From the NCBI RefSeq assembly GCF_009711475.1, contig NZ_SMMD01000753.1, positions 1 through 7,289 of the forward strand: DNA of 7,289 nucleotides, read 5' to 3'. The notes beneath the pieces are model-generated. The model was not told the DNA's origin and did not search any database. It saw only the letters and a list, made by a program, of their open reading frames with translations. Shown piece by piece: positions 1 to 7,289 of this stretch (within the stretch, counting starts at the first letter, position 1; each line of letters starts with the position of its first letter). This DNA is from Fulvivirga aurantia. Its GTDB lineage: Bacteria; Bacteroidota; Bacteroidia; Cytophagales; Cyclobacteriaceae. Both the position numbers and the translations under genes were made by a program.

Positions 1-1601
1 AGAATATTGAATGTGTAATCGCCAATTCTGAGTTTGATGCGCTGCTACTTGAGAATAACCTTATAAAGGAAAACCAGCCAAGATATAATATACTCCTCAA
101 AGACGATAAGACATTTCCCTATTTATGTATTATCAATGAGAGGTTTCCCAGAGTCATCTCAACAAGAAAATTTGATCCTACCAAAGGAGAATATTTTGGG
201 CCCTACTCTAGCGTAGTGGCTATGAAAAATGTGCTTGAATTACTAAGAAAGTTGTATACCATTAGAACTTGTAAGCTTAATTTGAGCAAGAAAAATATAG
301 AATCTGGCAAGTTTAAAGTTTGTCTGGAATATCACATCGGTAACTGTAAAGGTCCATGTGAAAATTTACAAGAAGAGGCTGATTACAATCAGGAAATAGA
401 TCAGGCACGGAGTATATTAAAGGGTAATTTATCAGTTGTAAAAAACTATTTTAAGGATAAAATGCGTTTGTCTGCAGAAGCCCTCGAGTTTGAGAGAGCC
501 CAGCTTTTTAAAGACAAACTTGATCTACTAGATAAGTTTCAATCTAAGTCAACCGTGGTGAATCCTAAATTGTCAGATTTAGATGTATTTACTATGGCGC
601 GGAGTAATAGCAAAGCTTTCGTAAATTATCTTCAGATTAAAAACGGTGCTATCATCTTAAGCAACACAGTAGAGCTTAAAAATAAGTTGGATGAGACTGA
701 TGAGGAAATCATCAAATTTGCTGCAGTTCAACTCAGGTACAAGCATAACAGCATTCATAAAGAAGTATTATCAAACATTGCCTTTGAGCTAGAGGAAACT
801 ATAGAGGTAATTGTACCTAAAATAGGTGATAAGAAAAAGTTGGTTGACTTTTCTCTCCGCAATTCTTTAGAGTACAAGCATAAGAAAGTAAAAGCCAAAC
901 CAAAAGACAAGCTTAATGAGGCTGTTGTCAAGCTACAGTCAGACCTTAAGTTGACAGAGCCTCCATTGCATATCGAATGTTTCGATAATAGCAACCTTCA
1001 GGGTACTAATCCTGTGGCCTCTATGGTTTGCTTCAGAAATGGTAAACCTTTTAAGAAGGACTACCGTCACTTTAATATTAAAACCGTTGTAGGTCCTGAT
1101 GATTTTGCCTCAATGAAGGAGGTTGTTTACAGGCGATATAAGCGATTGTTAGAAGAAGAAGAGCCATTACCTCAGTTGGTAGTTATAGATGGAGGTAAAG
1201 GACAATTAAGCAGCGCATGTAGTGCCTTAAAAGATTTATCTGTTTATGGCCAAATCCCAATCATTGGCATTGCTAAAAGATTAGAAGAAATTTACTTTCC
1301 AGAAGATTCAATACCTCTGCATATTAGTAAAAAATCTCTGTCATTAAGGCTTCTACAACACCTACGAGATGAAGCACATCGCTTTGCTATTACCTTCCAT
1401 CGTTTAAAAAGGAGCAATGCAACGTTTAAAACAGGTCTTGAGGATATACCCGGAATAGGTGAGAAGACAGCAAACTCCCTTTTAAAGAATTTTAAATCAA
1501 TTGAAAAGATTAAAAACTCATCTGAAGATGAGCTAGCAAAAATAATTGGTAGAAAAAAAGCAATAGTCACACTAAACCACCTCAATAAAAAAAGGGGCTA
1601 A
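1..1601 (+). CDS. uvrC: UvrABC excinuclease subunit C (UvrC), 5' end missing
   Basis: UvrC is the nuclease of nucleotide excision repair; it is recruited by UvrB and cuts the damaged strand on both sides of the lesion. The reading frame is open from base 3 and 532 residues are visible. The usual length is about 600, so roughly 65 N-terminal residues lie outside the window. A GTG at 216 is internal and not the true start. Domains in order: the end of the GIY-YIG domain (ALLLENNLIKENQPRYN, LLKDDKTFPY, then YFGPY); four cysteines at codons 270, 321, 345 and 357, the usual UvrC iron-sulfur cysteine pattern; a UVR motif (AEALEFERAQLFKDKL) that binds UvrB; an RNase H-like nuclease domain with acidic residues in ECFDNS (codon 984), GPDDF and VIDGGKGQ (codon 1188) and a His in DEAHRFAI; and a C-terminal double helix-hairpin-helix (GLEDIPGIGEKTA). 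All catalytic motifs seem intact. It converges on gldN and is functionally unrelated to it. Confidence 0.97.
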   Translation, partial: NIECVIANSEFDALLLENNLIKENQPRYNILLKDDKTFPYLCIINERFPRVISTRKFDPTKGEYFGPYSSVVAMKNVLELLRKLYTIRTCKLNLSKKNIESGKFKVCLEYHIGNCKGPCENLQEEADYNQEIDQARSILKGNLSVVKNYFKDKMRLSAEALEFERAQLFKDKLDLLDKFQSKSTVVNPKLSDLDVFTMARSNSKAFVNYLQIKNGAIILSNTVELKNKLDETDEEIIKFAAVQLRYKHNSIHKEVLSNIAFELEETIEVIVPKIGDKKKLVDFSLRNSLEYKHKKVKAKPKDKLNEAVVKLQSDLKLTEPPLHIECFDNSNLQGTNPVASMVCFRNGKPFKKDYRHFNIKTVVGPDDFASMKEVVYRRYKRLLEEEEPLPQLVVIDGGKGQLSSACSALKDLSVYGQIPIIGIAKRLEEIYFPEDSIPLHISKKSLSLRLLQHLRDEAHRFAITFHRLKRSNATFKTGLEDIPGIGEKTANSLLKNFKSIEKIKNSSEDELAKIIGRKKAIVTLNHLNKKRG

Positions 1602-1618
1602 AAGCCCCTTCTATATTT
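1587..1618. terminator. Bidirectional intrinsic terminator between uvrC and gldN
   Basis: A perfect 8-bp stem (AAGGGGCT at 1592-1599 pairing with AGCCCCTT at 1603-1610) closes a 3-nt loop. Read on the minus strand it is followed by a clean T run (complement of 1591-1587, continuing two T's from the stem), a strong signal for the gldKLMN transcript. On the plus strand the tail is CTATATTTCT, a weaker U tract for uvrC. The uvrC stop codon (1599-1601) lies in the hairpin, in the last stem base and the loop. Confidence 0.85.
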
Positions 1619-1637
1619 CTAATGAGATTGTACTTAA

Positions 1638-1651
1638 GAGTACTAGTACTC
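1638..1651. repeat. 14-bp perfect palindrome over the gldN stop codon
   Basis: GAGTACTAGTACTC equals its own reverse complement and contains the last codons of gldN (GAG TAC TAG on the minus strand). It overlaps a second small inverted repeat, GTACT-TAAG-AGTAC at 1630-1643, so AGTAC at 1639-1643 can pair on either side. It could form a short hairpin at the 3' end of the gldN mRNA ahead of the terminator. No function is shown; half of it is fixed by the coding sequence. Confidence 0.45.
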
Positions 1652-2545
1652 CCAAAGGTTATGCTCTTTTTCCATCAACTGCATTTCCCACCATTCAGAT
1701 GCCATCACAGCTTCCATTCTCTTACCTTGATACATATCGATTATAGGATCGTTATCAGGGTTTTCAAATTTGAAGAGTGAAGCTCTAAACAATCTTAAGG
1801 TAAACGCATCTGCAAAATTCTTATTTTCAGCACTATTGTACCTGTTAATCCAGATTGCGCTTTCAGGATGTGCCTTGAATAATTTATGCAAATCCTTATA
1901 CTTTAACACTGCTAATGGTAATTGAACACCATCTAATGTTTCCGAAGCAGGTATAATTAACTCAATAGACTGTATCTTATGATATAAACGTGATCTTCTC
2001 TTATCAAAAATCACATCTTCCATTATTCTTAACAAAGTGATTTGTCTAGGTAAGAATAATACATCATCACCTACACCAGGAGTTTCTTCCCAATCATCAG
2101 GAGATTCTGAAGGTACAGAATTTACTTCATCAAAGATGGCAGTGTATACTTTTCCTTCATATTTTACCTGGTCTCCTTCATAATATTCAAAATTAGGATC
2201 CCATGCATCTATTTGAATTCCTTCCTGAAAAACAAGTTTGTCTAAAAACTCATCTTTACTCATTTTAGTTGTTAAGGAGTCATTAGCATAGATATCTGAT
2301 AATTCACCAGACTGAATTGCCTCTAACAAAAAAGCGGTAATTTCACCTCCCCTTGCAAAGAAACCTTTATTCTGTTTCTCTTTAAGGTCAATAGTTCTCC
2401 AAACTCTTCTTTTAAACAAATGCTCATACCGAGGTATAGGCTCTATTGAATTTGGATTATACTGCTCTACTTCACTCAACTGACCATAAACTGGTACAGT
2501 GAATAAACCCACTAAGACAACCGCTAAAAATTTTGTCAATCTCAT
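1643..2545 (-). CDS. gldN: T9SS/gliding ring protein GldN (PorN) with a CBM-like insert
   Basis: GldN/PorN is a periplasmic protein that forms a ring with the lipoprotein GldK beneath the outer membrane and contacts GldM; it is needed for type IX secretion and gliding (family knowledge). The 300-residue product starts with a Sec signal peptide (residues 1-21, hydrophobic core FLAVVLVGLF, likely cleavage after VYG before Q22). Recognisable GldN stretches are RRVWRTIDL (46-54), the AIQSGELSDIY segment (76-86), VIFDKRRSRLYHKI (178-191), LEVI-type strand IELIIPA (194-200), and the C-terminal EHNLWEY (294-300), matching the EHDMWNY-like end of other GldN proteins. Residues 115-152 are unusual and resemble a CBM5/12 module. 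The protein is shorter than the Flavobacterium and Porphyromonas members as I recall them, even with this insert. It starts 11 nt after the gldM stop, so it is very likely co-transcribed with gldM. The leader is AT-rich without a Shine-Dalgarno sequence, as is common in this phylum. Confidence 0.95.
   Translation of the reverse strand: MRLTKFLAVVLVGLFTVPVYGQLSEVEQYNPNSIEPIPRYEHLFKRRVWRTIDLKEKQNKGFFARGGEITAFLLEAIQSGELSDIYANDSLTTKMSKDEFLDKLVFQEGIQIDAWDPNFEYYEGDQVKYEGKVYTAIFDEVNSVPSESPDDWEETPGVGDDVLFLPRQITLLRIMEDVIFDKRRSRLYHKIQSIELIIPASETLDGVQLPLAVLKYKDLHKLFKAHPESAIWINRYNSAENKNFADAFTLRLFRASLFKFENPDNDPIIDMYQGKRMEAVMASEWWEMQLMEKEHNLWEY
2090..2203 (-). other. CBM5/12-like module inside GldN (residues 115-152)
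   Basis: The segment follows the small carbohydrate-binding module pattern W...Y..GD.V.Y.GK.Y.A....P......W: W115, Y121/Y122, G124-D125, V127, Y129, G131-K132, Y134, A136, P145 and W152. This pattern is typical of CBM families 5/12 and of related small modules in phage tail proteins. The aromatic pair normally following the Y.A motif (as in AKWWT of chitin-binding members) is replaced by IFDE, so sugar binding is uncertain. It lies between the two conserved halves of GldN. The match is by eye, not by profile search. Confidence 0.6.
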
Positions 2546-2556
2546 TATGATATAAC

Positions 2557-4161
<1,605 letters not shown>

Positions 4162-4218
4162 ATTAGAATAATTTTATAAATGAATAAATCATAAATATCT
4201 CTTTCTTACGAGTCGACC

Positions 4219-5058
4219 TTAACCTTTCTGGTTAGGGTTTCCTCCACCACCTCTCATAGCAGTAAGCATACTTCCGTATACATTGTTAAGAGAAGTTAAG
4301 TTGCCGGTAAGCTTATCTAATTCATTTGCAAATGTCTTAGTTTTCTCACCAGCCTTCGCCATTCCATCTAATGCTCCAGCCATGTTAGTATAGAATTTGT
4401 TCATTGCTTTTACATGACTATCAGCATCTTTCAATTCCATTTCGTATACAGCATTAAGAGCACTTAGATTCTTAGTCACGCTTTGAATTTGCGCGTGATA
4501 CTCTTTAGAATCTTTAGTAGCATCAGCCATTTGAGTCATAGCTTGTGCTGTGGTGGCGTAAGATTTATTCATTTCAGACAATGATTTAGAGGCGGTCTTC
4601 ACATTGTTGGCGTAATCATTTGTAGCTACTGCTGCATCAGCAAGATTAGACATTTTAGAGGCTGAATCAGCCATGTTTCTCATGCCTTTACCTAAACTCT
4701 CAATTAGTTCAGGACCTATTTTAGCCTTATCCATCATTTTGTCTAATTCCTGACTAGGTGATGCACCAGATCCAGATTTGTTTGAAATTCTAGGTGCAGC
4801 GCTTGCTCCATCATAGTCTTCAGCTAATTCAGGATAAACTTTAGACCAGTCTGGTTCAGAGTGTGGTGGTTCAAATGCACTAAGGAAGAAAATAACGGCC
4901 TCAACAGTCAGACCTATCATAAGCATTGCGTTAGCTCCTTCTAAATGCAAGATCTTAAACATAGCACCTATAATTACCACTGCAGCACCGATACCATAAA
5001 TCTTAGGCATTATGGTTTTAAACATCAGTTCTGCAAATCCGCCTTTTTTTCTACTCAT
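4219..5058 (-). CDS. gldL: T9SS/gliding motor protein GldL (PorL)
   Basis: GldL is the inner-membrane partner of GldM; five GldL copies surround two GldM helices in the known motor structure, and charged residues in its membrane helices are needed for proton-driven function. The 279-residue product has two transmembrane helices (about 20-37, IYGIGAAVVIIGAMFKIL, and 44-62, AMLMIGLTVEAVIFFLSAF) joined by a short loop HLEGAN. Y21, K35 and E53 line up with the functionally important Tyr, Lys and Glu of Flavobacterium GldL (alignment from memory). A conserved FEPP...DWSKVYPEL segment follows (62-78), then a low-complexity linker (about 84-102) and a long helical tail (about 103-268) ending in a Gly/Asn-rich terminus. 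The tail holds a 56-residue tandem duplication. The start ATG is followed by an SRKKGG codon stretch with seven A's. It sits 59 nt after gldK. Confidence 0.97.
   Translation of the reverse strand: MSRKKGGFAELMFKTIMPKIYGIGAAVVIIGAMFKILHLEGANAMLMIGLTVEAVIFFLSAFEPPHSEPDWSKVYPELAEDYDGASAAPRISNKSGSGASPSQELDKMMDKAKIGPELIESLGKGMRNMADSASKMSNLADAAVATNDYANNVKTASKSLSEMNKSYATTAQAMTQMADATKDSKEYHAQIQSVTKNLSALNAVYEMELKDADSHVKAMNKFYTNMAGALDGMAKAGEKTKTFANELDKLTGNLTSLNNVYGSMLTAMRGGGGNPNQKG
4279..4614 (-). repeat. 56-residue tandem duplication in the GldL tail
   Basis: Residues 149-204 and 205-260 align without gaps at a period of 56, with about 19 identical positions by hand count. Anchors in the two units are Y149/Y205, MNK 163-165/219-221, Y167/Y223, MA 177-178/233-234 and Y187/F243, and the ends LSALNAV/LTSLNNV. 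The NxxY element therefore appears four times (164, 202, 220, 258), with spacings 38, 18 and 38. It is a protein-level repeat; the DNA copies have diverged, which suggests an old duplication. Confidence 0.6.
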
Positions 5059-5117
5059 TGTCTTAAGGTTTTAGTTAAATGATGATTAATTTAATGGTTC
5101 TTTTAGTTATAGTCAAA

Positions 5118-6194
5118 TTAAAATTCAGCTCCCGAAGATCTACCCAAATGGGTCATTGCGTTACGGAAACCAATGTAAGCTCTGGTAGAATCCTTGAACT
5201 CGAAAGTTCTTGTACCAGTCTCTAGATAGTATGCAACATCTTTCCACGATCCTCCTCTTATGACTTTCTTAGGGATGATGTCTGCATCATATTTTTTATC
5301 TGAAGGGTTTGTTCTAGGGTCAATATACTGAGGGTTCAAATCCCACACGGTTGGCACTGAAATAGCACTGAAATCATCCAGACACCACTCAGATACGTTA
5401 CCGGCCATATCGTATAGTCCATAGTCGTTAGCAAAATAAGAAGCTACTCTGGCAGTGTAAGCGTAACCATCGTCATAAAAGTTTCCTCTACCAGGCTTAA
5501 AGTTAGCTAACATACACCCTTTAGAGTTACGAATGTAAGGGTTACCCCAAGGATATTTAGCCATATCTCTTCCACCTCTGGCTGCATATTCCCATTCAGC
5601 TTCGTTTGGCAATCTAAATGAAGGCATTGGTACTTCGCCAACACTTCTTCTGTAATCGTTCCAGTATGCAGTTCTCCACTCTGAGAAGTAGACTGCTGCA
5701 TCCCAGTTTACGCCCACAACAGGATAGTCGTCATAACCTGGGTGCCAGTAGTAATAATCCATTACAGGATCACCCATATGATGAGCAAAATCCTTCACCC
5801 AAACAGTGGTGTCAGGATAGTAGTCACTCATAATCTTCTCTTCTCCAAGAACACTCACTGAGTCTTCTAAAAGGTGATTTATGAATTGACGATATTCGTT
5901 ATTTGTAATTTCGGTATCATCCATATAGAATGATCCAATTGTAACTTGCTTGTTAAAATTGATTTGAGTAGAAGCTGGGTCTTCATCTGCCTGACCCATG
6001 TGGAATGTACCTGCGGGAATTGGCACCATACCATATGGAAGGGTCATAACCCATCCTTCTCGGCCGGGAACACCTACGAGCTCGCCCTGATCGCCTCCTC
6101 CAGCGCCTCCGAGGCCTAAGAGTCCACAACCTCCTAATATTGTTGATGCCAACAACAACAATGAGTAGAAGAATCTTCTAGTAACTTTATACAT
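5118..6194 (-). CDS. gldK: T9SS/gliding lipoprotein GldK (PorK)
   Basis: GldK/PorK is an outer-membrane lipoprotein on the periplasmic side that builds the T9SS ring together with GldN. The 358-residue product has a lipoprotein signal peptide (residues 1-22, RRFFYSLLLLAS, lipobox LGGC with Cys23), then a glycine-rich linker (24-36) with no acidic surface-export signal right after the Cys, which fits a periplasm-facing lipoprotein. The rest is a formylglycine-generating-enzyme (FGE/sulfatase-modifying) fold: VPIPAGTFHMG (57-67), YMDDTEITNNEYRQF (90-104), YPVVGVNWDAA (157-167), FRLPNEAEWEYAARGG (193-208), YGLYDMAGNVSEW (258-270), VIRGGSW (311-317) and YIGFRNA (340-346). The two catalytic Cys of true FGE, expected just after GGS, are absent (D and L there), so the fold is structural. 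It is shorter than the roughly 460-residue Flavobacterium protein as I recall it. It is the first gene after a 183-nt spacer and likely heads the gldKLMN transcript. Confidence 0.96.
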   Translation of the reverse strand: MYKVTRRFFYSLLLLASTILGGCGLLGLGGAGGGDQGELVGVPGREGWVMTLPYGMVPIPAGTFHMGQADEDPASTQINFNKQVTIGSFYMDDTEITNNEYRQFINHLLEDSVSVLGEEKIMSDYYPDTTVWVKDFAHHMGDPVMDYYYWHPGYDDYPVVGVNWDAAVYFSEWRTAYWNDYRRSVGEVPMPSFRLPNEAEWEYAARGGRDMAKYPWGNPYIRNSKGCMLANFKPGRGNFYDDGYAYTARVASYFANDYGLYDMAGNVSEWCLDDFSAISVPTVWDLNPQYIDPRTNPSDKKYDADIIPKKVIRGGSWKDVAYYLETGTRTFEFKDSTRAYIGFRNAMTHLGRSSGAEF

Positions 6195-6212
6195 AACACT
6201 TTTCTTTAAACT

Positions 6213-6238
6213 CTTTAACTTAATTCTCTAAGTTAAAG
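6213..6238. promoter_or_regulatory. Inverted repeat in the gldK leader (possible operator or hairpin)
   Basis: Perfect 10-bp arms, CTTTAACTTA at 6213-6222 and TAAGTTAAAG at 6229-6238, flank a 6-nt centre. It lies 18 nt upstream of the gldK start codon. There is no T run on either strand afterwards, so it is not an intrinsic terminator. It could be a binding site for a dimeric regulator or an mRNA hairpin near the translation start. The structure is certain, the role is inferred. Confidence 0.5.
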
Positions 6239-6334
6239 CCAACTAAGTTTTTGAGGTGGAAATATATATAAAAAAATTAATTTAAAATCGTCAACTTCTG
6301 TTTTTTGACCACTTTTTCTCGATCATATATTTTA

Positions 6335-6364
6335 CAAATTGTATAATTTCTTACTAAATGCAAA
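6335..6364 (-). promoter_or_regulatory. Candidate Bacteroidota-type promoter for gldKLMN
   Basis: On the minus strand a TTTG (6364-6361) precedes TACAATTTG (6343-6335) by 17 nt. This resembles the Bacteroidota consensus TTTG (about -33) and TAnnTTTG (about -7), with one extra base inside the -7 element. The leader to gldK would be about 130 nt. An alternative is TTGACG (6294-6289) with TTATAT (6271-6266) closer to the gene. In such AT-rich sequence chance matches are likely, so this is tentative. Confidence 0.25.
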
Positions 6365-6377
6365 ATAATTCTCGCTC

Positions 6378-7289
6378 TTAATGCCTAAACCTCGGTGTGC
6401 GTACCACCTTCTTTCCACTGCCCGGATTAACAGGCAATTGATAGCTCACCAAAATTTCATGTGAGGTAGGCTTTTTAGCGTCCTGATCTTTAACTACATA
6501 CCCGAAGGCGTAGCCAAAGCTCAACGACTTATCTTTCAAAAAATTGTATCCCAACAAAGCATTTACATCTTCAGACTGTCTAAAAGACAAGCCCGCCCAT
6601 ATCTGATCTTTGTAATAACCCATAGCGCCTAACATAACGTTATAGGAGTTAAAATCTGTTTGGAGCAATAAAGACGGCTCTAACTTTAAGTCAAAGTTCA
6701 CTTCATGAATATAACCTAAAGTTAAATAAGCATGTTGCTCAAGTGGATTTCGCAATTCATTTGATCCGAAATCAAACTCAGCCTCCAAGATATGATTAAA
6801 ACTCACACCCGCATAATATTTTTCCGATCTAAAATAAATTCCTAAAGCCATATCTGGTCTCACCTGAGATTCCAGTCCTTGCTTATCTCGCAATTCAGGA
6901 TCTGGTTCTGCCGGATCATAACGATCAAAATCAATTGACTGAGAAAAAACACCTGCTCGAAATCCGAAACTAAGCTTTGATTTTTTTATACCTAAATGAT
7001 AGGCATAAGATGCTTGAATCATTAAGTTATTCTGGGGGCCCAGGTTGTCGTTTACAACTATTGCCCCAAAACCACTATTGAACTTATAAATCGGTGTGGT
7101 CATACTAAATACCTGAGTATTTGGTGCGTCACCACCAGGGTAACCTAACCACTGAGATCTGTGCAATAATGAAATTTGAGTTATACCTTCAACACCTGAA
7201 AATGCAGGATTGTAGTATAGCTGGTTCTTCATATAGTACGAGAACTGAGCATCTTGTTGTGCGTGCGCTGTGTTGATACTAAAAAATAG
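6378..7289 (-). CDS. PorP/SprF-family outer-membrane protein, 5' end missing
   Basis: PorP/SprF proteins are outer-membrane beta-barrels of the T9SS, used in secretion or surface attachment of particular substrates. The frame stays open to the window edge, giving 303 visible residues; the ATG at 7230-7232 is internal. The first visible residues, LFFSINTAHA, are the end of a signal peptide with likely cleavage after AHA. The mature start QQDAQFSYYMKNQLYYNPAF (residues 11-30) is the family hallmark (compare AQQDPQFSQYM.NQL..NPA). Next come RSQWLGYPG and alternating beta-strand sequence typical of the barrel, such as SYAYHLGI, LSFGFRAGVF, MALGIYFRSEKYYAGVSFNHI and QIWAGLSFRQSEDVNALLGY. It ends in a basic RTPRFRH tail. 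Only about 10-15 residues appear to be missing. Its place before gldK mirrors porP-porKLMN of Porphyromonas. I use no symbol because porP and the several sprF-like paralogues cannot be told apart here. Confidence 0.92.
   Translation of the reverse strand, partial: LFFSINTAHAQQDAQFSYYMKNQLYYNPAFSGVEGITQISLLHRSQWLGYPGGDAPNTQVFSMTTPIYKFNSGFGAIVVNDNLGPQNNLMIQASYAYHLGIKKSKLSFGFRAGVFSQSIDFDRYDPAEPDPELRDKQGLESQVRPDMALGIYFRSEKYYAGVSFNHILEAEFDFGSNELRNPLEQHAYLTLGYIHEVNFDLKLEPSLLLQTDFNSYNVMLGAMGYYKDQIWAGLSFRQSEDVNALLGYNFLKDKSLSFGYAFGYVVKDQDAKKPTSHEILVSYQLPVNPGSGKKVVRTPRFRH

Larger units (their letters stand above)
6195..6377. other. porP-gldK intergenic spacer (183 nt)
   Basis: This is the longest non-coding stretch in the window. 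It is very AT-rich and holds, toward porP, a promoter-like pair for the minus strand (6335-6364), in the middle a TTGACG (6289-6294) with TATA-like sequence 17 nt further on (6266-6271), and near gldK a perfect 10-bp inverted repeat (6213-6238). I see no hairpin plus T-run terminator for porP, so read-through from porP into gldK is possible in addition to a local promoter. No small ORF or RNA gene is evident. Confidence 0.6.

Noticed and set aside
755..994. Minus-strand ORF of 79 codons inside uvrC
   Set aside because: It is antisense to the conserved UvrC region leading into the nuclease domain, has low-complexity Ser/Leu content and no recognisable family.
1292..1585. Minus-strand ORF of 97 codons at the uvrC 3' end
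   Set aside because: It is antisense to the UvrC nuclease and helix-hairpin-helix regions, which are clearly coding; no independent support.
4217..4237. Small hairpin at the gldL stop codon (TAACC/GGTTA, 5-nt loop)
   Set aside because: Only five uninterrupted base pairs and no T run on the minus strand, so it is too weak to call a terminator or attenuator within the operon.
5507..5833. Small ORFs on both strands within gldK
   Set aside because: They overlap the conserved FGE domain of gldK in other frames and show no protein features.

Overview
The window comes from a low-GC member of the Bacteroidota. It carries the conserved core of the type IX secretion system (T9SS) and gliding machinery: a PorP/SprF-family gene followed by gldK, gldL, gldM and gldN, all on the minus strand. 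T9SS is known only from the Bacteroidota superphylum. Other fitting traits are AT-rich leaders without Shine-Dalgarno sequences and a porP-gldKLMN gene order. A Cytophagales-like host is my best guess, but the sequence does not settle genus or family.

Layout from left to right. Bases 1-1601 (+ strand) hold most of uvrC, the nucleotide-excision-repair nuclease; its 5' end is outside the window. A 41-nt convergent junction (1602-1642) follows, with a compact hairpin terminator that overlaps the uvrC stop codon. On the minus strand, read right to left, are the porP/sprF-family gene (5' end outside the window, 7289-6378), a 183-nt spacer with promoter-like elements and a strong inverted repeat, then gldK (6194-5118), gldL (5058-4219), gldM (4161-2557) and gldN (2545-1643). 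The spacers are 59, 57 and 11 nt, so gldK-L-M-N is almost certainly one operon. No stretch above 300 nt lacks a gene.

How the genes work together (established knowledge of the families). GldL and GldM form the inner-membrane motor that uses the proton-motive force. The long periplasmic part of GldM reaches the ring built by the lipoprotein GldK and the periplasmic protein GldN under the outer membrane. PorP/SprF-type barrels serve substrate attachment or secretion at the outer membrane. uvrC is an unrelated neighbour.

The system itself is known. The most unusual feature I see is in GldN: residues 115-152 look like a small CBM5/12-type (chitin-binding-like) module inserted in the middle of the protein. 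Also notable are a 56-residue tandem duplication in the GldL coiled-coil tail, a perfect 10-bp inverted repeat just upstream of gldK, and nested palindromes at the gldN stop codon.
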